A DNA stretch of 64,000 nucleotides from Heloderma charlesbogerti. Its lineage: Eukaryota > Chordata > Lepidosauria > Squamata > Helodermatidae. Positions 55,264-63,665 of the stretch are shown here, in pieces. The DNA is taken from assembly GCA_026122225.1 (NCBI GenBank), contig JANEZZ010002664.1, forward strand, positions 248,001-312,000, in the 5' to 3' direction. Under the pieces are notes generated by a model. That model saw only the letters and a program-made list of their open reading frames with translations. It searched no databases and was not told the DNA's origin. Position 1 is the stretch's first letter. The number at the start of each line of letters is the position of its first letter. The translations under genes were made by a program, and so were the position numbers.

Positions 55264-55390
55264 GGACAGCTTTCCCCAACCTAGTGCCTTCCAGATGTCT
55301 TGGACTACAACTCCCAGCTGGCTGGGCCATGCTGGGATTTGTAGTCCAACACATCTGGAGGACACCAGTTTAGAGAAGACTGGTGTAGGG
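55264..55390. mobile_element. Foldback MITE, complete (ACTACAACTCCC family)
   Basis: TTCCCCAACCTAGTGCC and GGACTACAACTCCCAGC pair with the inverted GGGATTTGTAGTCCAACAC and TGGAGGACACCAG. The loop is GGCCATGC. Partial copies are at 29461, 38594, 45537, 52768, 61018 and 61880. Confidence 0.85.
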
Positions 55391-55470
55391 CTATGTGCAA
55401 AGGCAGAAGCCCTAGCTGCCATCCTGGAAAATGCCTGCAATCTTCCTAAATGATATAAAACAAGGTGTGC

Positions 55471-55920
55471 TAGGGATGTCAGAGAAATCCGCAATGGAAC
55501 CAATGAGTTTGGACTTTTATGAATCTCACCCATGGATTCTGCAGTGGATTGGCTTTCCCCCTGTCAGGCGGATTCTGTGGACTTGCAGACCGCTTTTCTA
55601 ACTTTGGGGAATTTTGCACAAATTTAGTCATAGAAAAATATACAAAAAAAATTAAAAAATTAAACAGCCAAAAATGCACATTTCTCCCAAAGGCTGAAGT
55701 GTGAAAATGCACATTTTGCTGGGATTTGCATATTCTGGGGAAAAATGTAATTTTCGCAACTGCAAATTTGCTCAAATCTGCATTTGCGCAATGCAAATTT
55801 GAGCAAATTTGGAAACTTAGAAAAATCACATTCTGTTGATGAGTGGGCGATGGAACAAAAGGCACCTGACAATCTGTGAAATATAGACAGAACACATTTT
55901 ACACACTCTGTACATCCCTA
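55471..55920 (+). mobile_element. hAT-like element, GCACATTT family
   Basis: TAGGGATGTCAGAGAAATCC to CTCTGTACATCCCTA; flanks AGGTGTGC/AGCTGTGC (7 of 8). 450 bp. Confidence 0.9.
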
Positions 55921-56161
55921 AGCTGTGCATAGTTTCCTCTTGTTCTCCTCACTTTATTCTCATTTTGGTAGCTATCTTTGAAGGGACTCCTCCAATTTCC
56001 AGACACCTTCACTCAACCACCCGCCTGGCTTCTGAATACCATGCAGGCAGTAATTATGATCATTCCCTCCAAACTTCAAGCATGACTTTAGAGCATTAGA
56101 ACTAGAAACCTAGACTTCTTTCTTTTTTAATGAAAGCTGAGATTTTTCCAGTTGCTGAATT

Positions 56162-56604
56162 AAGGGAGCAATCTTATGGCCACTAGGCACTGTCCAGAGG
56201 ACCATAGGATATGCTCTTTTCTGGGAACCGACCTCGGAGCGGGGATTCCGGAAATCTGACCTTCCCCCTCGTCCACGCTGCCTCGGAGGCAGCGCAGAGA
56301 ACCCCCGTCCTCCGTGCTCAGAAGACAAGCGCGGAGCAACTGAAAAGGGGCGGGACTGGGGGGTGCCAGGGCGGGGAGAGCGGAGCTGTGCATACGACAC
56401 ATCAATGGTGTGTTGTACGGCAGCTTCCTCTCCCGGTTGGCCCCTCCTGCTGCCAGACAGCCGAAAATGGCTGACTAGCGAAAAAGAACAAGGCAGGAGA
56501 GGTGCGGAAGGCACGATCCCCCTGTGCCTCTCCTGCCTTGCTTTGGATAGGCGGTCGCCTCTGAGGTCAGAGGCAGCCGCCTATTTACTTAGGATTGCAC
56601 CCTT
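56162..56604. mobile_element. GC-rich palindromic DNA element with AAGGGNGCAATC termini
   Basis: AAGGGAGCAATCTTA at the left and TAGGATTGCACCCTT at the right are inverted (13 of 15). Internal hairpins: GGCAGGAGAGGTGC/GTGCCTCTCCTGCC at about 56490-56540 and GGCGGTCGCCTCTGA/TCAGAGGCAGCCGCC at 56550-56582. CpG-rich. Short fragments with GGATTGCACCC occur elsewhere (23205). TSD not determined. Confidence 0.65.
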
Positions 56605-56671
56605 CCCGAATTCACATTCTCTGCCATTTGCTTTGCTCCCATGGAATCATGGTGTATGCATACCCTTAGAG

Positions 56672-56821
56672 GAGGGTTGTCAAACCTCAGACCTGCAAGG
56701 AAGCAAAATCCAGCCTACCTTGGGTCCCGATCCAAGGTTCCCCAAGATGGCCACACCACTGGAACACAACCCCTGAAAATGAATTCAGCCCAAGGGCTGA
56801 AAGAAATTTGACACCCTGCCT
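56672..56821. repeat. Old dispersed repeat (TTGTCAAACCTCAGACC type)
   Basis: Begins TTGTCAAACCTCAGACC and ends GAAATTTGACACCCTG, an inverted-ended layout like 21135. Class not determined. Confidence 0.45.
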
Positions 56822-56889
56822 TAGAGATGTCTCTTTCCTGGGCCTTTATAATGTAACACGAGAACGCCTTAACTCTAGTCTTAAACCAT

Positions 56890-57085
56890 CAAGGGTTTTT
56901 TAATCATTGAATATACATTAAATTTGATAGCACTCTGATCACTCTTTCCAACTGATCTTCGACAACACTCACATCTTGCAGTAGGTCCTGGGTGGCGCCA
57001 CTCAGGATTAAATCCAGCGTTGCCTGACCTCTGGTCAGTTCCGTGACCACCTCTTCCACAGCGCAGTTGTCAAATTCATTGTCAC
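56890..57085 (-). mobile_element. LINE endonuclease-region fragment, antisense (tentative)
   Basis: The minus strand gives an open stretch containing LTRGQATLDLILSG and DLLQDVSVV, resembling the TRG-x-x-LDLxxTN block at the end of CR1/L2-type endonuclease domains. Short and diverged; no other parts of the ORF are nearby. Confidence 0.4.
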
Positions 57086-57915
57086 AGGCACTCTGCCATG
57101 GAACAATGAAAAGCTAAGCTTCAGCATCCCTCGCCTGTGGCCGTCACCAGCACCACTGTCTCTGAGTCCTGCCCAACACGGAGACTGACCCGGCACCCCA
57201 TCGCAGAACCATTGTAAGGTGCTTTCATTTCCCTGCTGTGAAAATATCCCAGGCCTGACTGTGAACTGAATCCCAGCTGCGCTAAGGGGTGGATGTGGGT
57301 GGGATGAATGCTCATTGCTGCAGCAGCATTCATCTCACACACTTCTCCCCCTCCCGCCCCCCCCCCCAGGTTTCAGATCTCCCCACTGGCGATTTTCTCC
57401 TCGGAGCACAGCGACCATTTTAATGACCGTACATTCTTAGAGCAGGCTAGAGAAACACCTGCCTAATGGGGAAGAAGAACGGGGGCAGGACCCACACCTT
57501 GAATTTGGGGGGGGGGGACACAAGAGTGACAGCTGACCCAGTGTTTAGCGCAATTGGATCTCTGTCTCTCATGCGCACCATGTAGCCAGACAGAAGCCAG
57601 GCTCGCACGGTGGCTGAAGAACCAGGAAACGACAAGCCCAACGGGGAGGGTGGCAGCTGCCTTGTCATACCTCCATGCTGCCACTTGGGGGCAGTAGGCT
57701 CCCCGCCATTGCTTGATGGCTGCATTTGCTGCAGCGCATGGCAAGAGCATTCCACGCATGCAGAGAAACACAGCAGGAGAGACCAGAACACCTGCGTCAA
57801 GTCTGGTCCAGGTGGAGGTCATTCATGCATACAGTCATAGTCCCCTGCCTTCCCTGTTTTCCAGGGGAAGTCCATATTTTCTGGCCCGTCTCTGATAAAA
57901 ACTAAGCATTTCGAT
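57086..57915. other. Intron sequence, no gene seen
   Basis: Contains a poly-C tract at 57356-57368 and a GC-rich stretch with overlapping ORFs on both strands (57447-57895) that have no domain. A (GATT)n run at 57914-57933 leads into the next SINE. Confidence 0.45.
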
Positions 57916-58158
57916 TGATTGATTGATTGATTGCATTTATATCCCGCCTTTTTTCCTCTTTCAAGGAACTCAAGGCGGCTTACATTATCCTCTTCCTCTC
58001 AGTTTTATCCTCACAACCACAACCCTGTGAGGTAGGTTGGGCTGAGAGTCTGTGACTGGCCCAAAGTCACCCAGTGAGCTTCCATAGCCAAGCAGAGACT
58101 AGAACCCGGATCTCCCGGCTCCCAGTCCGTCACTCTCACCACTACACTACACTGGCTC
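57916..58158 (-). mobile_element. tRNA-derived SINE, antisense, full length
   Basis: Minus-strand head CAGTGTAGTGTAGTGGTGAG, GGGTTCTAGTCTCTGC, GGGCCAGTCACAG, ending in an (AATC)n tail at the left. Confidence 0.94.
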
Positions 58159-58179
58159 CGTGTATCAATCTTTTGGAAT

Positions 58180-58356
58180 GGGGAGAACGCTGCCCCAAAG
58201 CCAAGAAATGGCCGAAAGATGGGTAGTGGGAAGAAAGCGGTGGGGCCAGGAGAAAGGGACTTGTCCATCTGAGGAACTCGGGAGGACCGAATGGGACCCC
58301 AAGTGAGCCCTATTTGACCCCCAAGCCTGAGGTGCAACACCCCTGGCTTTACAGGT
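58180..58356. repeat. Old dispersed repeat (CTTGTCCATCTGAGG, GGTGCAACACCCC)
   Basis: Shares its right end with 21820-21842. Class not determined. Confidence 0.35.
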
Positions 58357-58460
58357 CACAACCAGCATGTCAAACTGTGCTTGGGAAAAGTGCGCTAGTC
58401 ATTGTGACAACGGAGTCCCTATAACTGAGACGTAGTCAAAAACATCTGGAAGAACCCAGG

Positions 58461-58925
58461 TAGGGATGTCGCTGGGAAATCTGGTGCTTTTTAAAGCTCA
58501 ACGGAGTTCCACAGCGTGTGCGACTTGCTTTCTGTCTGCAAGATCTGTTCCCCAACCTCCGGGAACATTTTTGCGTATTTGGGCGGGGGGTGGGGTTGCG
58601 GCAATCTGCAGAAATTTCTAAGCCATTTGCATAAAGTATGGCCAAATTTGCACAAATACAGCTGTAAATTGTGGGATTTGCATGAATCCCGCTGTAATTT
58701 GTACAAATTCAGACCTAATTTAGGCAAATTGCTCAGAAATATGTACAAATTGCAGAACCTTCCCCCCAAAGTATGCAGAATTTCCAGAAAATCTGCAAAT
58801 TGGCTCGACTCGCTGCAGATTGAGTTGGGAGCCACAGGAGGAACCAAAACTAGGTCCAGGGTGGGGAGTCTAGGAAAACTCATGGAATTTCACCCCCCCC
58901 AAAATGGATTTCTCTGACAACCCTA
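58461..58925 (+). mobile_element. hAT-like element, GCAAATT-rich family
   Basis: TAGGGATGTCGCTGGGAAATC to TTCTCTGACAACCCTA; flanks AACCCAGG/GACCCAGG (7 of 8). 465 bp with many GCAAATT/AATTTGC words. Confidence 0.88.
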
Positions 58926-58933
58926 GACCCAGG

Positions 58934-59810
58934 TTGGGGAAGGCTGCTCTAGGAAATACATCTCAATTGGGGGGCAGGGGGAGTGACGCTTGTTTCTAGT
59001 GTACCTGCATGTAAATCCAGGCACATGGATGCTAAGGGAAACTTGCCATTGTTTCCACAAGCCTTTGAAGCTTGTTTTGAGTACTCGATAGCCAGTGGAG
59101 CCCGGGTTCACAGGGACACAGCCCCGGCAAGGACACTGATGTCATCCGCCGCCATCACCACCCCCCGCCAGACTTCCTTGTTCCCTCTGAGCTTAGCTGT
59201 GATCCCCACAGGAGCTGGGGGGGAACAAATCTTCCCAGCAACAATATATTGTTCCCTGTTGTAATGCAAAGTATTTGGAGTGGCCCAGTCTTGAATGGGC
59301 AATGAAGAGCCATCAGCTTGACAAATTTCTCCTAACACATGTTTTCAAACGTACACATTTTTGTCCAAGTGATTTTCCTGAATATCACGTGGTTCGAGGC
59401 ATCTCTCCCAATATACAATTTTTGTTTGCGTTTTCCCCAAATCTCTGCATTTTATGCACTCTTTCCCCCATTATACATTTTTTTTTCTTTTTTTGGTGTG
59501 CATTTTTAAATCTGCAAACTCTGTCACTAAATTCGGGAAAGTGCAAATATCACTGCGGAACTGTGTTCCGGTTCGTACGTGGGTTCAGGAACTCCTGATT
59601 GGATACGTTCCCATTAAAATATGAACCTAACTTCTCACCCGTTCCAAGTGTAGGCCATGCAGTGACATGCAGAGTGAGGACATGCAGTTTTGGGTGCAGA
59701 AGCACCAAGGTGGGACACACATAGGAGCACATCACGTGTAATAAACCACACCAGTGGAGATGTGTGTACAGAGCAATTGATTACCTGCATACAGAACATA
59801 ATCTGTGCCA
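58934..59810. other. Intron sequence; AT-rich repeat at 59310-59620
   Basis: 59330-59560 (GTACACATTTTTGTCC, CCCAATATACAATTTTTG) resembles 47400-47480 and 47800-47900, probably another copy of that repeat. The rest is unique. Confidence 0.45.
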
Positions 59811-59955
59811 GTGGAGGCTGGTGGCTCCAATTTTGCTGGGGCTGTAACCCCATTCAGGGTTTCAGTCGGAACCAGCCAGAATTCTAATGGAGCTATCCAA
59901 GGTACTGAACCTATGGGGGGTTCAGCACCAAGGATAGCTCCTTTAGAGTCTGTGA
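59811..59955. mobile_element. Foldback MITE (CAGAACCAGCCAGAATTC family)
   Basis: GAGCTATCCAAGGTACTGAAC and GTTCAGCACCAAGGATAGCTC are facing arms. Starts CAGTGGAGGCTGGTGGC. Related to 30663-30845. Confidence 0.8.
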
Positions 59956-60125
59956 CATGGGTACCCGAGGCTCAGCTCTGAGTAATGTAATACTAATAAT
60001 GAGAACACATCTGCGCATATGCAGAGTGTCTTTCTGTTACCAGTCTGCTCAATCATAAGAGGTCCCTTTCTACTTGGCTTTAATGGAAGGGGGTTTAGAG
60101 AGTACATAAGGTGTCAGAGACAAAC

Positions 60126-60335
60126 AGTATGGTACAGCTGGTAGCATATCAAACTTGAAGGATAGAGACCTAGGTTCAAATACTGCTCAGTCATAAGGTT
60201 TATTTGGCGGCCTTAAGTCAATTGCTATCTCTTGGTGTGACCTACCTCACAGGGCTGTGGTGCAGATAAAAATGGGATAGCCCTGAGCTCCTTCGCGGAA
60301 AGTGTGGGATAGAAACAAAAATGTGATAAATGAAT
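60126..60335 (+). mobile_element. tRNA-derived SINE, diverged
   Basis: AGTATGGTACAGCTGGTAGC, CTAGGTTCAAATACTGC, ACCTACCTCACAGGGC, then CCTGAGCTCCTTCGCGG and ATGTGATAAATG follow the SINE order with many changes. Confidence 0.65.
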
Positions 60336-60732
60336 ATGGGCTTCCACCAGACTAAGAGTTAGCCAACTGTAACTCCTGGCAATTCAGGTGAACCCTTCTC
60401 TTCCTCGGGAGGTTTTCTCGAGGCATTGCTCACAGGCTCTGAAACTTATTTTCACCTCCATAGGGGCTAGCAACTTGCTCATGGAGGTTAAGAATCTTCA
60501 CATACTGAATTGAACTCATTCTTTCTGAGTTGATTCAGAGTGTATCTCAAAACCCATGCAGGCCTAAGAGATACAGGCTGTTGGCTTGGACCCCCCCCCC
60601 CACCACCTCCAGCAACATACACCTCACTGGACTCCTGTCAAAAGGCCAGCCCCAAACTCCAAAACCCTCCGCTCTTTATGAAGAGACTCTCCTTAACCCC
60701 TGTTTTGTCTGTTTCCTGTCCTGCAACCTCAG
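60336..60732. other. Intron sequence upstream of the 30-nt exon
   Basis: Unique, with a poly-C run at 60591-60602. The last part TTTGTCTGTTTCCTGTCC then TGCAACCTCAG forms the 3' splice site, with a TGC at 60722-60724. Confidence 0.6.
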
Positions 60733-60762
60733 CAAAAAAAGGAAACCTGGATCAGACCGCAG
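60733..60762 (+). CDS. SRRM3: SRRM3 exon, 30 nt (basic)
   Basis: Very short internal exon between CAACCTCAG and donor GTGAGT at 60763. The first base (C) completes Arg (CG|C); nine codons give KKRKPGSDR; the last two bases (AG) form Ser with the next exon (AG|C). HRRSR-KKRK across the junction is a typical run for SRRM3. At 30 nt it is about microexon size. Acceptor and donor both fit consensus and the frame is kept on both sides; the call rests on these borders plus family fit, since 30 nt alone carries little signal. Confidence 0.82.
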
Positions 60763-61017
60763 GTGAGTGCCATTCCTTCTAACAGCAGAATTTACATTTG
60801 TATATGTATGTGTGTCTGTACATACACACACATATAGAGAGTGACCTGGTTTGCTTGATCAAAACAGCCCACCGTGGCTTATTTAAGCCACGGTGGGCTG
60901 CTGCATGAGCTGGGCAGCCTTCAACCACGACTTCCTGGATGTTTGAGAAATGACGTTCCTGCTCTATGGCAGGAACCATACAGCCTTTTCCTAGCACTTC
61001 ACACCACCTCATTTTTT

Positions 61018-61118
61018 GGCTTCAACTCCTATCATCCCCAGCCAGCATGACCCATGCCCGGGGATTATGGGAATTGTAGTCCCAGACATCAGGAAGGTGC
61101 CAGGTTGCCTACCTCTGG
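61018..61118. mobile_element. Foldback MITE (ACTACAACTCCC family), diverged
   Basis: TTCAACTCCTATCATCCCC faces GGGGATTATGGGAATTGTAG, followed by GTGCCAGGTTGCC. Confidence 0.75.
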
Positions 61119-61272
61119 ACTAGTCAGTCAAAAGGCAGGTGGTTAATTAATCAACTGGGAAATATTTAACTGGCTAACGCAGGCCTTGATTCCATGTAGG
61201 CCTGCAGCCATTTTGCTTGTTTTCATTAGCTTATTCCAGTGGAAGTTGTGGTAGCTAGGCCTGAGCATAATT

Positions 61273-61282
<10 letters not shown>

Positions 61283-61327
<45 letters not shown>
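61283..61327. repeat. (CA)n microsatellite
   Basis: About 22 uninterrupted CA units in the SRRM3 intron. Confidence 0.97.
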
Positions 61328-61329
<2 letters not shown>

Positions 61330-61651
61330 GGAAGGGTGAGAATATCGGGGACTTTCAGGGGGCAAGCAAACATCATATTCCTATCAGGTTGGGGGTGTAC
61401 TTGACACACAACGAGGTGAACGAGAGTTTTGTCTTTTGTCTTTTCTTTAAAAAAAAACTCAGCTCCCCCACCTCCACAGACCCGAAAATGAGTGCCAAAA
61501 TACTCGATGGGAATGGTGAAATGTGATGTAGGGCTGTTTCCCCAGGGCATTTGGAGGGAGGGAGGAAGATGGTTTCCCTCATGCGTAGAAAAACCACCCC
61601 TCTGCTAATCCTTTGCTCTTGACAAACTGAAGGTTCCTGTTTGCTCCACAG

Positions 61652-61714
61652 CGGGGATAGCTCTTCCCCAATCCGAAAGAAGAAGAAGACGGGGAAAAAA
61701 CATCGGAGAGACAG
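61652..61714 (+). CDS. SRRM3: SRRM3 exon (Ser/Lys-rich)
   Basis: Internal exon of 63 nt between TTTGCTCCACAG and donor GTAACC at 61715. The first base completes Ser with the previous exon. Twenty full codons read GDSSSPIR, four lysines, then TGKKHRRD, with AG left over for an Arg or Ser codon in the next exon, which is beyond the window or unrecognised. DSSSP-RKKKK-KKHRR is characteristic of SRRM3/SRRM4. It probably lies in the nuclear-speckle-targeting SR-like part. The donor GTAACC is weaker than the GTGAGT donors of the neighbouring exons. Confidence 0.88.
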
Positions 61715-61879
61715 GTAACCAGCCGTGGCGTCTTCTGCTGCCTCCCCCTCAGCACTCCCCAGTGGATCTCTTCCCTCCCTTCACCCCTCTCCTCTGTTTC
61801 TCCCTCCCATTGGACAACCACCCATCAGTGAGGGAAGCCACAAATGCTTCTTTCCCCAAACGGCTCCCACTTCTGAAGG

Positions 61880-61972
61880 TTTTTGGACTGCAGCTGCCAT
61901 CAGCTCCAGCCAGGATGGGATGATGGGAACTGTATTCCCAAAACATTTAGAGAGGGCACAAGGCTGGGGGAG
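61880..61972. mobile_element. Foldback MITE (ACTACAACTCCC family), diverged
   Basis: TGGACTGCAGCTGCCATC faces GATGGGAACTGTATTCC; GAGGGCACAAGGCTGGGGG closes it. Confidence 0.65.
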
Positions 61973-61983
61973 GCTGCTGTAGC

Positions 61984-62100
61984 ACCAGGGTGGAGCAATG
62001 CTTTGCATGCAAAAAGTCCCAGGTTCCGTTCCTGGCGTCTCCACTTTAAAAGGATCTGCGATAGCAGGCCTGGCAGAGGCTTTTCTCACTGATGGCCCCA
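61984..62100 (+). mobile_element. tRNA-derived SINE (GCTCAG type), diverged
   Basis: AATGCTTTGCATGCAAAAAG, CCCAGGTTCCGTTCC and GGCCTGGCAGAGGC follow the family order; the head and tail are poor. Confidence 0.55.
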
Positions 62101-62184
62101 CAATTTTGAGGGCCTTTGGCAAGACCCCTTCAATGGCCCCCCTCCCTTGGTGGGTCTACCTTCCTGCCATTGCCACCAGCTCCT

Positions 62185-63425
62185 CATAGGAACCCAGGAA
62201 ACTGCCTTATACTGAGTCAGACCATTGGTCCATCTATAGGGATGTACGAAAGTGACTTACCTTTCTGCAGGTTATGTTGATGCTGGGGGGGAGGCGTTCC
62301 ATCCCTCCCCCCGGAATCCTGGACGGGGGGGAGATGCTCTGTTCCTCCCCCCTGGAATCCTGGCTGGCCGGCTGTGCTCCGCAGCGATTATGTGGACCCG
62401 CCGGCCGGCTCAGGCAGCAGCCGGACATCCGGGCCGCTGGCTAGCAGGGACGCAAATGGCGGCGGCTGTAGCCGCCGCCATTTGCATCCCTGCAGTCAGC
62501 CGTGATAGGCTATGTAAATGTTTACGTAGCCTATCACGGCCGATTTTTAAAAAAACAAAAACGCGCATACGCAAAAGGCGGCGGCCACAGCCGCCGCCAT
62601 TTGCGTTCCTTATTTTGGCACGTCTTAGTCTACGTAAACATTTACGTAAACTAAGACGGTGAAAATAAGGAGAACGCAAATAGCATAGACGCTACGCTAT
62701 TTGCGTTCCCCTTATTTTCGCCGTCTTAGTCTACGTAAATGTTTACGTAGACTAAGACGTGCCAAAATAAGGAACACAAATGGCGGCAGCCATGGCCGCC
62801 GCCATTTGCGTATGCACGTTTGTTTGTTTGTTTTTTAATCAGCCGTGATAGGCTACGTAAATCTTTACGTAGCCTATCACTTTTTTTGTTTTTGTTTTAA
62901 CTGGAAAAGGTGGCGGTGGCAGCTGGTCGGAAGACCGGCCGCCGCCACCGCCGCCGGAGCTGCCGCCGCCACCGCCGCCAGGAAGATCCGCCCCAGGTAA
63001 GTCCCGTCCCGGGGGAGCGGGCCGTTCTGTCACCGATTTCAGGGGGCCGAATGCGCTGGCATTCGGCCTCCCCGAGATCCGCGGCGGAACTTTTGTACAT
63101 CCCTATCCATCTACCGTTTCTGCATGCAGAAGAGGAACTCTACCACTGAACTATGTTTCTTCCCCTAAAACTAAACTAAGATCCTAGTCCTCATGGTTGT
63201 GAATTAAGGACTGATTGAAACAGGAACATAGGAAACTGCCTTATCCTGAGTCAGATCCTTGGTCTGTCTAGCCCAGTATTGTCAACATTGCCTGGCAGCA
63301 ATGGCTCTCCAGGGTTTCAGGCAGGGATTTTTCCAGCCCTGCCTGAAGATGCCAGAGATTGAACCTGGAACCTTCTGCATGCAAAGCAAGCGCTCTGCCA
63401 CTGAGCTATGGCCCTTCCCATACGG
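62185..63425 (-). mobile_element. Dimeric tRNA-derived SINE, antisense, split by a hAT element
   Basis: Left part 62185-62236 (AACTGCCTTATACTGAGTC) and right part 63106-63425 (CTATGTTTCTTCCCCTAAAA linker, then AGGAAACTGCCTTATCC, then GAGCTATGGCCC) form the same dimer as 21309-21655. Confidence 0.85.
62237..63105 (+). mobile_element. Longest multi-hairpin hAT-like element, perfect 8-bp TSD
   Basis: TAGGGATGTACGAAAGTGAC to TTTTGTACATCCCTA, flanked by TCCATCTA (62229-62236, 63106-63113); 869 bp. From 62446 to 62880 it is a chain of eight back-to-back palindromes: GGGACGCAAATGGCGG, GTGATAGGCTATGTAA, CGCAAAAGGCGGCGGC, ACGTCTTAGTCTACGTAA, GCAAATAGCATAGACGC, CGTCTTAGTCTACGTAA, AATGGCGGCAGCC and GTGATAGGCTACGTAA arms. 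A GC-rich CTGGTCGG/AGACCGGC hairpin follows. AGGTAAGTCCC lies near 62995. No transposase ORF. Confidence 0.95.
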
Positions 63426-63477
63426 CCCCTCCCACCACTGCTCTCACTGGCTTGCTTGTCAGGCAGAGAACCAGGGA

Positions 63478-63665
63478 GCAAGCAGGCTGCGGCATCTCCT
63501 GCTCCTCCTTCTCACCACCACCCTGGTCTGGGCCGGAGCGAGAGGCAGGTGCACAAGGAGGTTGCAATGGGGAAGAGGAGCAGCAACTCCAGGGGGCTCT
63601 GGTCAGTGGGCCCCTGCTGGGGCGGGGGCCCTCAGCAGGTGCCCGAGCATGCCTACCTTTGACAC
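63478..63665 (+). repeat. Unclassified dispersed repeat, inverted copy of 34925
   Basis: AGCAAGCAGGCTGCGGCATC, CTGCTCCTCCTTCTCAC, GGTCTGGGCCG and GGGCCCCTGCTGGGG appear in the same order as on the minus strand at 34925-35135. Confidence 0.6.

Larger units (their letters stand above)
37238..61714 (+). other. SRRM3: SRRM3 partial gene span (five exons, four introns)
   Basis: SRRM3 is a nuclear serine/arginine-rich splicing factor related to SRRM4; in vertebrates it promotes inclusion of neural microexons. The exons total 411 nt. Introns are about 15.2 kb, 2.2 kb, 5.8 kb and 0.9 kb. Every junction seen is phase 2, so codons at each boundary are Ile (AT|A), Arg (AG|G), Arg (CG|C) and Ser (AG|C). 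The start codon, first exons, remaining SR-rich exons and C-terminal enhancer-of-microexon domain lie outside or were not recognised. No promoter or poly(A) site is seen. Confidence 0.85.

Noticed and set aside
56162..56604. CpG-island promoter
   Set aside because: The GC-rich unit has inverted ends and internal hairpins of a DNA element and no adjacent exon.
37238..61714. SRRM2 or SRRM4 instead of SRRM3
   Set aside because: SRRM4 lacks a cwf21 domain; the SRRM2 cwf21 helix differs (it does not read SEEEIRQKVGTFRQMLMEKEG-like); the poly-Lys/HRRSR exon fits SRRM3.
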